NCBI GenBank assembly: GCA_002421005.1
Contig: DIJC01000020.1
Coordinates: 62,001-126,000, forward strand
Source of the DNA: Enterobacteriaceae bacterium UBA5654
Lineage (GTDB): Bacteria > Pseudomonadota > Gammaproteobacteria > Enterobacterales > Enterobacteriaceae
Reading direction: 5' to 3'
Length of the DNA stretch: 64,000 nucleotides
Shown here: one piece after another, positions 25,961 through 34,900 of the stretch
Numbering within the stretch: position 1 is the first letter of the stretch
Layout: each line of letters starts with the position of its first letter
Program-made: the position numbers and the translations under genes
The notes under the pieces: model-generated
The model's input: the letters and a program-made list of their open reading frames with translations, nothing else
Told to the model about the DNA's origin: nothing
Database searches by the model: none

Positions 25961-26281
25961 ATGAAAATAATAGTGCTGATAACCCTGGTGTTTGGCATGA
26001 TCTTTCTTTCAACGGTCGGTGCGGCGGAAAAAACGCTGACGCCGCAACAGCAACGGATGGCCACCTGTAATCAACAGGCCAAAGAGAAAACGTTGAAAGG
26101 GGACGAGCGGAAAAGTTATATGAGCGAGTGTCTGAAAGGCAATAAAGCGTCTGACGATAAGAAAGGACTGACCCCGCAGCAGCTTAAAATGCGCGACTGT
26201 AGTTCGCAGGCCACGCAACAATCGCTGAAAGGCGAAGACCGCAGTAAATTTATGAGCGGCTGCCTGAAAAAAACCGCCTGA
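25961..26281 (+). CDS. psiF: PsiF, phosphate-starvation-inducible protein
   Basis: A 106-residue exported protein with a signal peptide ending GAA around residue 22 and two copies of the PsiF repeat: LTPQQQRMATCNQQAKEKTL and LTPQQLKMRDCSSQATQQSL, each followed by a Ser-x-x-Met-Ser-x-Cys-Leu-Lys motif. The four cysteines suggest one disulfide per repeat. ATG at 25961 gives the signal peptide at the N-terminus. In E. coli psiF follows phoA under PhoB control; I see no clear Pho box here. A strong terminator follows. The biochemical role is unknown. Confidence 0.92.
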   Translation: MKIIVLITLVFGMIFLSTVGAAEKTLTPQQQRMATCNQQAKEKTLKGDERKSYMSECLKGNKASDDKKGLTPQQLKMRDCSSQATQQSLKGEDRSKFMSGCLKKTA

Positions 26282-26283
26282 AT

Positions 26284-26318
26284 ATAACGGGTGAGGGCAA
26301 ATGCGCCTCACCCGTTAT
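26284..26318. terminator. Bidirectional terminator between psiF and proC
   Basis: Thirteen-base-pair stem ATAACGGGTGAGG (26284-26296) with CCTCACCCGTTAT (26306-26318) and a nine-base loop, between convergent genes. T-rich flanks on the plus side (TTCAT) are short. Confidence 0.75.
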
Positions 26319-26322
26319 TTCA

Positions 26323-27132
26323 TCAGGATTTACTGAGCTTGTCTGATTTTTCCATGCACTTGCTCATCGCCTCAATGACCGCTGCACGAAAACCGCGCTC
26401 TTCCAGTACGCGCACGGCTTCAATGGTCGTCCCGCCGGGCGAACAGACCATATCTTTCAGCTCGCCGGGATGTTTACCCGTCTCGAGCACCATCTTCGCC
26501 GATCCCATTACCGCCTGAGCCGCAAACTTATACGCCTGCGCGCGCGGCATTCCGCCGAGGACGGCGGCATCCGCCATCGCTTCGATAAACATAAACACAT
26601 AGGCGGGGGCGGAGCCGCTCACGCCGACGACCGGATGGATCATGGCTTCACTTACCACCTCGGCCTCGCCGAAGCAGCGGAAAATATCCAGCGCCAGCTG
26701 CGTCTCTTCCGGCGTCACCAGCGCGTTTGGCGTCAGCGAGGTCATCCCCGCATTGACCAGCGAAGGCGTATTCGGCATGGCGCGAATAATCTTGCGATCG
26801 TGGCCCAGCGCGGTCGCCAGTTGCGCCAGGGTCACGCCCGCCGCAATCGAAATGACCAGCGACTCTTTATTAAAGCTCGACGCAATATCGTTGAGGGTTT
26901 TCACCATAATGCCAGGCTTGACCGCACCAAAAACAATGTCTGCCGCCTGAGCGACTTCCTGCGCGCTTTGCGCGCCGTTCACGCCGTACTGCTCATGCAG
27001 GGCGCGGACGTTTTCCGGTGAGGGGGTATAGACCCAGATGTTTTCCGGCTGTACCTGGCCGCTGGCGATCAGGCCACCGAGGATCGCTTTACCCATGTTT
27101 CCGCAGCCGATAAAACCAATTTTTTTTTCCAT
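26323..27132 (-). CDS. proC: Pyrroline-5-carboxylate reductase
   Basis: A 269-residue cytosolic enzyme that makes the last step of proline synthesis, reducing pyrroline-5-carboxylate with NADPH. The Rossmann motif IGFIGCGNMGKAI is at the start, and the conserved C-terminal signature (DMVCSPGGTTIEAVRVLEE) is intact. Two ATGs are adjacent; the second (27132) gives the E. coli N-terminus. In E. coli dgcC separates psiF from proC; it is absent here. Confidence 0.97.
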   Translation of the reverse strand: MEKKIGFIGCGNMGKAILGGLIASGQVQPENIWVYTPSPENVRALHEQYGVNGAQSAQEVAQAADIVFGAVKPGIMVKTLNDIASSFNKESLVISIAAGVTLAQLATALGHDRKIIRAMPNTPSLVNAGMTSLTPNALVTPEETQLALDIFRCFGEAEVVSEAMIHPVVGVSGSAPAYVFMFIEAMADAAVLGGMPRAQAYKFAAQAVMGSAKMVLETGKHPGELKDMVCSPGGTTIEAVRVLEERGFRAAVIEAMSKCMEKSDKLSKS

Positions 27133-27253
27133 CACCCTTCTCCGCGTGTATTTTGTCTGGGCGATAAGCTTAACGCGGATTATTCTTCAGGGCTAAAGCT
27201 TCCTGCGTATTGTCCGCAGGCCGCGCCGTGTAAAGTGATAAACAGGAGCCACG

Positions 27254-27703
27254 ATGGCCATTTGGGTAGATGCGGACGCCTGTCCGAACGTCATAAAAGA
27301 GATTTTGTTCCGCGCCGCCGAGCGCACGCAGACCACGCTGACGCTGGTGGCGAATCAGACGTTGCGCGTGCCGCCGTCGCGGGTGATCCGCACGCTGCGC
27401 GTTGAAAGCGGTTTTGATGTGGCCGATAACGAAATTGTCCGTCTGTGTGAGGCGGGGGATTTAGTGATCACGGCGGACATCCCGCTGGCGGCGGAAGTTA
27501 TTGCCAAAGGCGCGGCGGCGTTAAATCCGCGCGGCGAGCGTTACACTGAGGCAACCATCCGCGAGCGCCTGACCATGCGCGATTTTATGGATACCCTGCG
27601 CGCCAGCGGCATCCAGACCGGCGGGCCGGACAGCCTGACCCAGCGCGACCGCCAGCGTTTTGCGGCCGAGCTGGATAAATGGCTGCTGCAACAGGCGAAA
27701 TAA
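27254..27703 (+). CDS. yaiI: YaiI, UPF0178 family protein
   Basis: A 149-residue cytoplasmic protein of the UPF0178 (DUF188) family. It starts WVDADACPNVIKEIL and includes DLVITADIPLAAEVI. These acidic residues recall PIN/NYN-type nucleases, but no activity is established for YaiI. It is divergent from proC and precedes aroL in the conserved order. Confidence 0.92.
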   Translation: MAIWVDADACPNVIKEILFRAAERTQTTLTLVANQTLRVPPSRVIRTLRVESGFDVADNEIVRLCEAGDLVITADIPLAAEVIAKGAAALNPRGERYTEATIRERLTMRDFMDTLRASGIQTGGPDSLTQRDRQRFAAELDKWLLQQAK

Positions 27704-27734
27704 TCCTTGCAGGCCAGCCAGCGGCAAACCATTA

Positions 27735-27752
27735 TGCAAGAATATGTTTACA
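27735..27752 (+). promoter_or_regulatory. TyrR box 1 upstream of aroL
   Basis: TGCAAG-N6-TTTACA matches the TyrR consensus TGTAAA-N6-TTTACA at 10 of 12 positions. It is the most upstream of three boxes, matching the three-box layout known for E. coli aroL. Confidence 0.6.
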
Positions 27753-27772
27753 CTCCTTGGTTGCGTTGCTGC

Positions 27773-27790
27773 CGTAAATCGGCGCTTATA
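27773..27790 (+). promoter_or_regulatory. TyrR box 2 upstream of aroL
   Basis: CGTAAA-N6-CTTATA matches the TyrR consensus at 9 of 12 positions. It lies between the other two boxes. Confidence 0.5.
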
Positions 27791-27797
27791 AATGCAT

Positions 27798-27815
27798 CGT
27801 AACGAAAAATTTACA
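27798..27815 (+). promoter_or_regulatory. TyrR box 3 upstream of aroL
   Basis: CGTAAC-N6-TTTACA matches the TyrR consensus at 10 of 12 positions. It lies next to the TrpR-like operator and overlaps the probable promoter. Confidence 0.6.
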
Positions 27816-27824
27816 GATATTATT

Positions 27825-27842
27825 GTACTCGCTTGATAGTAT
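27825..27842 (+). promoter_or_regulatory. TrpR operator-like site upstream of aroL
   Basis: GTACTCGCTTGATAGTAT matches the palindromic TrpR consensus GTACTAGTTAACTAGTAC at 12 of 18 positions. E. coli aroL is repressed by both TyrR and TrpR, so the position is meaningful. Confidence 0.5.
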
Positions 27843-27902
27843 AGCCTCTCATTGCGCGACAACTACTTTACCGCTTTGCGGCATCTGGGGGATTTCCGAT
27901 CT

Positions 27903-28445
27903 ATGACGCAACCCGTTTTCTTCATTGGCCCACGCGGCTGCGGCAAAACCACCGTCGGCCAGGCGCTGGCACGAGAGCAAAACTGGGATTTTGTTGATAC
28001 CGACCACTGGTTACAGGAACGGGCGCAAATGAACGTGGCGGCGATAGTCGAAAAAGAAGGCTGGGAAGGATTCCGCGCCAGAGAAACACAGGCGCTTCAG
28101 AGCGTTGCCGCGCCATCAACCGTGGTGGCAACCGGCGGCGGCATGGTGCTGGCCGACGTGAATCGCCACTTTATGCGCGAAGCAGGACGGGTTATTTACC
28201 TGCGCGCACCGGTGTCGGTGCTGGCGGCGCGGCTGGAGGCGTTTCCCGAAGAGGGTCAGCGTCCGGCTCTGACCGGCAAACCGCTGGGTGAAGAAATCCG
28301 CGACGTGCTGGCGGAACGCGAAGCGCTGTACAGCGAAACCGCACATTATATTATCGACGCCGCGCAGCCTCTGGAGAGGATTATCGCCGACGTGCTGGCA
28401 GTGTTAAGCACGCCCGCGTCATCCGGCCTGCGTCTATACTCATAG
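27903..28445 (+). CDS. aroL: Shikimate kinase 2
   Basis: A 180-residue cytosolic kinase (E. coli 174) that phosphorylates shikimate in aromatic amino-acid synthesis. Walker A is GPRGCGKTT, the shikimate-binding region is DTDHWLQ, and the ATGGGM loop and adenine lid region (RPALTG) are intact. ATG at 27903 starts the P-loop domain directly; the open frame upstream overlaps the regulatory sites. The C-terminus has a slightly longer tail than E. coli. It leads the aroL-yaiA-aroM group. Confidence 0.96.
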   Translation: MTQPVFFIGPRGCGKTTVGQALAREQNWDFVDTDHWLQERAQMNVAAIVEKEGWEGFRARETQALQSVAAPSTVVATGGGMVLADVNRHFMREAGRVIYLRAPVSVLAARLEAFPEEGQRPALTGKPLGEEIRDVLAEREALYSETAHYIIDAAQPLERIIADVLAVLSTPASSGLRLYS

Positions 28446-28473
28446 TTCTGATAGCGAGCAATGAGGAACAACT

Positions 28474-28665
28474 ATGCCAACGAAACCTCCGTACCCACGT
28501 GAAGCACGTATCGTCGCCGTTGAGAAAGGGGCTGATAATCAAACGGTCACCTGGTATCAGCTTCGTGCCGATCATCCAGAGCCAGATTCGCTGATTAGCG
28601 AACACAACACCGAGCAGGAAGCGCTGGATGCTAAACGGCGCTATGAAGATCCCGATAAAAGTTAG
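28474..28665 (+). CDS. yaiA: YaiA, small conserved protein
   Basis: A 63-residue, highly charged cytosolic protein matching E. coli YaiA in length and pattern (MPTKPPYPREARIVAVEKG start, HNTEQEALDAKRRYEDP near the end). It follows aroL by 28 bp and is probably cotranscribed under TyrR and TrpR. A ribosome-binding site (GAGGAA) is present. Function unknown. Confidence 0.92.
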   Translation: MPTKPPYPREARIVAVEKGADNQTVTWYQLRADHPEPDSLISEHNTEQEALDAKRRYEDPDKS

Positions 28666-28890
28666 GATCTCAATAAATTCCTAAACCCTGCATAACTGGC
28701 GGTACATCACGTTTTTCAACTATGGAAAATGCTAACAAACCGCTAGTATCAATTTTTAAGACAGGTTCTGGAATTTACAGGTATTTAATCGCTCATCTCC
28801 CGCGTGCTGATGAGCGTTTATTTTCACCCAATGTGCGTGTAGCAAATCTGTAGTCGTTATGCAGTAATAGCAGTGAATAAGGTGACAGAA

Positions 28891-29568
28891 ATGAGTGCGA
28901 CTCTGGCAATGTTAACGATCGGCGTAGTTCCCATTCGTGAAGTCTTGCCGCTACTAACTGAACATATCAGCGAAGATCAAATTACGCATATCAGCCTGCT
29001 CGGTAAAATGTCGCGCGAGGACGTCATGGAAGATTACGCCGTGGAGCCGGGAGAAGAAGCCCTGCTGACGATGCTTAGCGACCTCCAGCCCGCCGAGGTT
29101 TCCCGCTCTAAAGTCGAACGTGATTTACAGTCGGTGATTGAGGTGCTTGATAACCAGGGCTACGACGTCATCATTCTGATGAGCACCGCGCAGATTATCG
29201 GTATGAAAGCGCACAATGCCATCCTTCTCGAACCGCTACGTATTATTCCTCCGCTGGTCGCCTCCATTGTCGACGGGCATCAGGTGGGAGTCATTGTGCC
29301 GATGGAAGAACTGATCGCGACGCAACGAATCAAATGGCAGGTGCTGGAACATCCGCCGCTTTACTCGCTCGCCCATCCTCTTTATTCCTCTGAAGAAGAA
29401 CTGATTGCCGCCGGGAAAGAACTGATCGATCGCGGGGCGGATGTTCTGATGCTCGACTGCCTGGGTTTTTACCAGCGCCATCGCGATCTGCTGCAAAAGG
29501 CGCTCGACGTGCCGGTATTGCTCTCAAACGTGCTGATCACCCGCCTGGCTTCCGAGCTACTGGTTTAA
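28891..29568 (+). CDS. aroM: AroM protein
   Basis: A 225-residue cytosolic protein, exactly the length of E. coli AroM when started at the ATG at 28891 (MSATLAMLTIG). A GTG at 28873 in the same frame would add six residues. The fold resembles Asp/Glu/hydantoin racemase-like proteins (DVLMLDCLGFYQRHRDLL near the C-terminus), but no reaction is established. It follows yaiA after 225 bp and in E. coli is transcribed with aroL. Confidence 0.93.
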   Translation: MSATLAMLTIGVVPIREVLPLLTEHISEDQITHISLLGKMSREDVMEDYAVEPGEEALLTMLSDLQPAEVSRSKVERDLQSVIEVLDNQGYDVIILMSTAQIIGMKAHNAILLEPLRIIPPLVASIVDGHQVGVIVPMEELIATQRIKWQVLEHPPLYSLAHPLYSSEEELIAAGKELIDRGADVLMLDCLGFYQRHRDLLQKALDVPVLLSNVLITRLASELLV

Positions 29569-29664
29569 GCGCTACCGCCAGGGGTCCAAAGGTTAATTTT
29601 GCGTGACAGGCAGGGAGCCTGCCCCCTATATTGATGACTTTCCAGCATAAAAAAGGGGTCTGTC

Positions 29665-29949
29665 ATGCTTCAGAGTAACGAGTATTTTTCAGGAAAAGTG
29701 AAATCGATCGGCTTTACCAGCAGCAGCACCGGTCGCGCCAGTGTGGGCGTGATGGCCCAGGGGGAATATACCTTTGGCACAGCCGATCCTGAAGAAATGA
29801 GCGTGGTCAGCGGCGCGTTGAACGTGCTGTTGCCGGGTGAAACGGAATGGAAAGTTTATGCTGCCGGGCAGGTTTTCAATGTGCCGGGACACAGTGAATT
29901 TCATTTGCAGGTCGCCGAGCCGACGTCTTATCTTTGCCGCTACCTGTAA
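29665..29949 (+). CDS. ppnP: Pyrimidine/purine nucleoside phosphorylase PpnP
   Basis: A 94-residue single-domain cupin identical in length to E. coli PpnP (formerly YaiE). It splits nucleosides with phosphate into base and ribose-1-phosphate. The N-terminus MLQSNEYFSGKVKSIGF and the cupin barrel end (NVPGHSEFHLQVAEPTSYLC) are conserved. A ribosome-binding site AAAGGGG precedes the ATG. A hairpin follows. Confidence 0.95.
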   Translation: MLQSNEYFSGKVKSIGFTSSSTGRASVGVMAQGEYTFGTADPEEMSVVSGALNVLLPGETEWKVYAAGQVFNVPGHSEFHLQVAEPTSYLCRYL

Positions 29950-29960
29950 CGCGTTGCGTT

Positions 29961-29981
29961 CCCTCTCCGTGGCGGAGAGGG
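29961..29981. terminator. Hairpin between ppnP and rdgC
   Basis: CCCTCTCCG (29961-29969), TGG loop, CGGAGAGGG (29973-29981). The stem is strong but no T run follows on either strand, so termination efficiency is doubtful. Confidence 0.45.
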
Positions 29982-29991
29982 AAACCGGCGA

Positions 29992-30903
29992 TTAGCGCTG
30001 GGCTTCGCCGCCCAGACCTTCTACCAGACCTTTAATCAGCGCTGCCAGCTCGCCGGTCATCAGGGTGAAGTCGGCATCAAAACGCTGGGCAACGTTTTCC
30101 CGCTCAATATCATCGTTTTGATCGCGCAGTTCGTCGGCGAATTTCAGGCGCTTAATTGAGCCATCATCGCAGACCATAAACTGAATGCGCTGCTGCCAGT
30201 CCAGCGCCAGCTTAGTGACCACTTTACCCGCTTCGATATGCACGGCGATTTCATCGCTCACCAGATCCTGTTTTTTCGCGCGGATCACGCCGCCGTCTTC
30301 CAGCATCGCTTTCAGTTCGGCTTCGTCCAGCAGTTGAAAACCCTGCGCTGCGCTGCCGGAACGTACCCATTCGGTCAGCGTCAGCTCAATCGGGGTTTCC
30401 AGCGTCAGCGGCACCACCGGCAGCGAACCGAGGCTTTTGCGCAGCAGGGCCAGCGTATCTTCCGCTTTTTTAGCGCTGGCGCAGTCCACGATGATCAGAT
30501 CGTTGACGGTATCGATCCACATCATCGTCTGGTTAAAACGGCTGAAGGCGCGCGGCAGCAGGGAATGCAGGACTTCATCTTTCAGCGAATCTTTTTCGGT
30601 TTTTTTCAGCTTGCGACCCTGGTCGGCTTCCAGCTTGAAAATTTTTGCTTCCAGCGCCTGCTTGATGACTGGCGACGGCAGGATTTTTTCTTCTTTACGT
30701 GCGCAAATAACAATCTGACCGTTAACTTCGTGGGTGAAGGCGTCGCTCTGTGAGCCCATCGGCGGCACCCAGCCGGTCTTCGCCATATCCTGGCTACCGC
30801 AGGGCGTGAATGAAAATTCCGCGAGCTGTTTCTCCATCTCTTCCACACGCAAAGAGATATCGCGGCTAAGACGGTAAACCATTAAATTTTTGAACCACAG
30901 CAT
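29992..30903 (-). CDS. rdgC: RdgC, recombination-associated DNA-binding protein
   Basis: A 303-residue protein matching E. coli RdgC in length when started at ATG 30903 (MLWFKNLMVYRLSR). RdgC forms a ring around duplex DNA and limits RecA filament action. Conserved stretches include FTPCGSQDMAKTGWVPPMG and ARKEEKILPSPVIKQALE. The open frame extends 22 codons further upstream, but the family start is clear. It is divergent from mak with a 124-bp shared control region. Confidence 0.96.
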   Translation of the reverse strand: MLWFKNLMVYRLSRDISLRVEEMEKQLAEFSFTPCGSQDMAKTGWVPPMGSQSDAFTHEVNGQIVICARKEEKILPSPVIKQALEAKIFKLEADQGRKLKKTEKDSLKDEVLHSLLPRAFSRFNQTMMWIDTVNDLIIVDCASAKKAEDTLALLRKSLGSLPVVPLTLETPIELTLTEWVRSGSAAQGFQLLDEAELKAMLEDGGVIRAKKQDLVSDEIAVHIEAGKVVTKLALDWQQRIQFMVCDDGSIKRLKFADELRDQNDDIERENVAQRFDADFTLMTGELAALIKGLVEGLGGEAQR

Positions 30904-31027
30904 GACAATTTCCACGAGGTTGTTGTTAAATCCAGCGGGCATGATAGCGAATTGTCGCTGTGCTTGCATTGCTAATCAGGAAGGGCAGTTTTACTTTTTG
31001 ATATTCAGCGAGATTGAGGAGAAGAGT

Positions 31028-31939
31028 ATGCGGATAGGGATTGATTTAGGCGGCACCAAAACGGAAGTTATTGCGCTGGGTGAGGAGGGCGAACAGCGAT
31101 TTCGTCATCGTTTACCGACGCCGCGTGATGATTACGCGCAGACCATCGAGACTATCGCCACCCTGGTGGCGATGGCAGAAAAGGCCACTGGCGAAAGTGG
31201 CACGGTGGGCGTCGGTATTCCCGGCTCCCTTTCTCCTTTCAGCGGAGTGGTGAAAAATGCGAACTCCACCTGGCTGAACGGTCAGCCTTTCGACCGGGAT
31301 TTGAGCGCGCGCCTTGAGCGCGACGTTCGCCTCGCTAACGATGCCAACTGTCTGGCCGTTTCCGAAGCGGTGGACGGCGCGGCAGCCGGGGCGCAAACCG
31401 TATTCGCGGTGATTATTGGCACTGGCTGCGGCGCAGGCGTAGCGCTGAACGGTCGTGCGCACATCGGCGGCAACGGCACGGCGGGTGAGTGGGGGCATAA
31501 CCCGCTGCCGTGGATGGATGAAGATGAACTGCGCTACCGGGAGGAAGTTCCGTGCTATTGCGGGAAGCAGGGTTGCATCGAAACCTTTATTTCAGGAACC
31601 GGTTTTGCCAGAGACTATCAGCGCTTAAGTCATAAGTCGCTGAAGGGCAATGAAATCATCCGTCTGGTTGAAGAGCAGGACCCGCTGGCCGAGCTGGCAC
31701 TCAGCCGCTATGAACTGCGGCTGGCAAAATCGCTAAGCCACGTCATTAATATTCTCGACCCGGACGTCATCGTGCTGGGCGGCGGCATGAGCAATGTCGA
31801 CAGGCTGTATAAAACGGTGCCGCAGCAGGTGAAAAACTGGGTGTTCGGCGGCGAGTGTGAAACGCCGATCCGTAAAGCGATCCACGGCGACTCCAGCGGC
31901 GTGCGCGGTGCCGCGTGGCTGTGGCCGCAGGAAAAATAA
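31028..31939 (+). CDS. mak: Fructokinase Mak (ROK family)
   Basis: A 303-residue cytosolic sugar kinase of the ROK family. The phosphate-binding loop IGIDLGGTKTE is at the start, and the ROK zinc motif Cys-x-Cys-x4-Cys (CYCGKQGC) with the upstream His (WGHNPL) is complete. The catalytic Asp is in NDANCLA. It phosphorylates fructose to fructose-6-phosphate, with mannose as a secondary substrate. ATG at 31028 gives the E. coli N-terminus. It is the old yajF. Confidence 0.96.
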   Translation: MRIGIDLGGTKTEVIALGEEGEQRFRHRLPTPRDDYAQTIETIATLVAMAEKATGESGTVGVGIPGSLSPFSGVVKNANSTWLNGQPFDRDLSARLERDVRLANDANCLAVSEAVDGAAAGAQTVFAVIIGTGCGAGVALNGRAHIGGNGTAGEWGHNPLPWMDEDELRYREEVPCYCGKQGCIETFISGTGFARDYQRLSHKSLKGNEIIRLVEEQDPLAELALSRYELRLAKSLSHVINILDPDVIVLGGGMSNVDRLYKTVPQQVKNWVFGGECETPIRKAIHGDSSGVRGAAWLWPQEK

Positions 31940-31946
31940 TGCTTCC

Positions 31947-31967
31947 GCCCGGCACCCGGTGCCGGGC
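31947..31967. terminator. Hairpin between mak and sbcC
   Basis: A near-perfect palindrome, GCCCGGCACC and GGTGCCGGGC around one base, followed on the plus strand by CTTTGATTATTT. It probably ends mak transcripts and may also act on the convergent sbcDC operon. Confidence 0.65.
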
Positions 31968-31973
31968 CTTTGA

Positions 31974-34900
31974 TTATTTCACCGCAAAGGCGCTGTCCAG
32001 CTTGCTGTAGCCCAGCCCGTTGACCTTCTTCACTTTGATCTGCACCGGGATCCGTTCTTTCATCGCTTCTACGTGGCTTATCACGCCAATCGTTTTGCCG
32101 GTGGCGTTGAGCGCGTCGAGCGCATCCAGCGCGGCGTCCAGCGTTTCGCTATCCAGCGTGCCGAAACCTTCATCAAGAAATAACGAATCAATTCGCGTTT
32201 TATGACTGACCAGATCGGACAGCGCCAGCGCCAGCGCGAGGCTCACGAGGAAACTTTCGCCGCCGGACAAGGTGCGGGTATCGCGCTCGGCATCCGCCTG
32301 CCAGGTATCAACCACTTCCAGCTCCAGCGCTTCGCTGATTTTGCGCTTAAGCAGGTAGCGTCCGTGAAGACGGTTAAGCTGCTTATTCGCCAGCCAGACC
32401 AGATTATCCAGCGTCAGTCCCTGAGCAAATTTGCGGAATTTGTCGCCCTCGCGCGAGCCAATCAGACCGTTCAGCACGCTCCAGTCTTCCAGTTCCCGCG
32501 CCGCCTGTGCAATCTGCTGCATCAGCGCCTGCTGGTGCAGGCGGTTGTCTGCGTCCTGTTTTAACTGCTGGCGGATTTCCCCCAACTGCGAGCTGATTTC
32601 CCGCAGGCGCTGCGTGTGCTGCTCCAGCACCTGGCGGATCTGCGCCACATTGTGCTCTGCCGTCAGCCCTTCGGGTAACTGCTGTTGATGGGCTGCAAGC
32701 TGGTTTTGCGCCTGGGTCGCCAGCGCCTGAGTTTGCTGGAGCTGGCTTTCCAGCTTCTGCTTAAAGGCGTCCAGTTGCTGGCGGACGGACTCATCAAGCA
32801 GCGCGGCCTGAAAGGCCTCCAGGTCGGCAAACTGGCTGTTGCCAAGCGCCGTAGTAAATTGCGCCTGCGCCTGTTCCAGCCGTGATTTCTCCAGCGTTTC
32901 CTGCTGCTGGAGCGTTTGCCATTGGCTGTGCAATTTGACGCAATCGTCGTGCGCGCTGCGCCAACCGTCCAGCGCCACCGGCTCACCGGAGAGGGGAATA
33001 GTGTCTTGCGGGAGTGTCTCCAGCAGCGGTGTCACCTGCGCCAGCGCTTCCTGAACGGTGGTCAGCTGCGTCTGGTGGTTTTGCCACGCCAGCGCCTCTT
33101 CTTCGCGCGCGCTCAGCCATGCTGATTCGCTGCCCGCTTCAGGGTATTCCAGCGCCATCGCGCGCAGCGCAATCGCAAGCGTGGCACGCTGGTCGGCTAT
33201 CTGCTGCTGATACTCGGTTATCTGGTGCTGAACATCAGCAATCTGCTTCTCCAGATTCTGCCGCTGGCTGAGCTGGTAAAGCTGCTGCTCGTAGCGATCC
33301 TGTTCGTTTTGCCACGGCGCGATATCTTCCGTCGGTTGCAGCGCCACGTTAAGCGTTGCGCCAAGCTCCCGCCATTCCAGAGTGAGCGCTTGCTCCTCTT
33401 CGGCGAGCGTGCGGACCTCGCTTTCATCACGCTGCTGCTGGCGGATCAGCGCTTCCTGCTGCCCGCGCAGTTTGCCGCCTTCGTCGGTCAGCGATTTAAC
33501 CTCTTTTTCCAGCGCCTCCAGCCGGGCCTGATTCACCCCTGGCTCCAGCGCCTGATAGTGGGCGACGGACGGATGCGAGGTGGAGCCGCACAGCGGACAC
33601 GGCTGCCCGGCCTGCAACAGCGCGCGCTGGCCTTCCAGATCCTTAATCCGCGCTTCCTGCTGGCAGAGGGTGCGCACGTCAGTCAGATGCTGATGCTTAT
33701 CCTTATACTGCTGGCGCAGGCGGGCCAGCGCCTCGTTCAGCGTGGTTTGTTCATTTTGCCCGGTCTGTACGCTCTGGCGGAGCTGCTGCAAACGCGCATT
33801 CAGTGGCGCGAACCGTGCGTGCAGCGCGCCCAGCCGTTGACGCTGCGCACGCTGTGCGGCATGGCGCGCGATTGCCTGACTGACAGCGTCCGGGGTCAGG
33901 TCCAGCGTCACCGCAGGCAGGGCCGCCAGCGCTTTCTGGTGGCCGCTCAGCTGCTGCTGTCGCTGTTGAAGCTGGGCGTTATCGCGCGCCTGCTGGCTGA
34001 ACGCGTGCCGCCAGCCTGCCAGTTCGCTGCTCCATAAGCGGTAGCGTTCATGTTCGGTTAGCCACGCGGTCAGGGTGGTACGGGTGAGGTGCAGCGCCAC
34101 CGATTTTTGTTCTGCGCTGGCGCGGATCTGCGCGCGTCGGGCGATCGCGCTTTGTAAGCGAGTGTTCACTTCCTGCATCAGTCGCCGGGTCTGGTCGGCG
34201 GCGCTGGCGTACTCCTGGCAGCGGTTCCACAGCGGGCGTAACTGTTCGGCAGGCTGCGCCAGTTGCAGTGCGTTCAGCTGCGGCTGCGCCTCTGTCAGCG
34301 CCTGCCGGGCCTGAGTCAGCGCGGCCTGCGAGCGCTGCTGTTCCGCGTGCAGTTCCTGCTGGCGGACCAGCCAGTTTACGTGGGTCTGGGCCTGCGCGTG
34401 CTGGCGGGACTGCTGGCTTTCTTCGTCAGTGAGCGCCTGCAAACGTTGTTGCAGCGCCTGCTGTTGCTCGTCGCTGAGCAGCACCATGCCCGCCGCCTGC
34501 GCCTGCAACTTTTCCAGATCGGTACGGGCGACTTTATGTTTTTCAAACACCATTGCCGAGATTTGCCCGTAGATCTCGGTGCCGGTCAGCTCCTCCAGCA
34601 GCTCGGCGCGCTCTTTCGGTTTGGCATTCAGAAAGGCGGCGAATTGCCCCTGGGAGAGCAGCATGGAGCGGGTGAAACGTCCGTAATCCAGCCCGGTCAG
34701 GGTGGCGGTCAGCTCCAGCTTATCTTTGACTTTATCGGCAAGGATTTTGCCATCGGCGCAGCGCGCCAGCTCCACGCGGGGAGCCTGAAGGTTGCCGTCC
34801 GGCTGATTGCGCGCGCGGTTCTGGCTCCAGAAGGCGCGGTACGCCTCGCCTTTGACTTCAAATTCCACCTCCGCCAGACAGTCAGCGGTATCGCGGGTCA

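Noticed and set aside
29609..29623. GGCAGG/CCTGCC hairpin between aroM and ppnP as a terminator
   Set aside because: The stem is short, and only CCCTATAT follows, without a usable T run.
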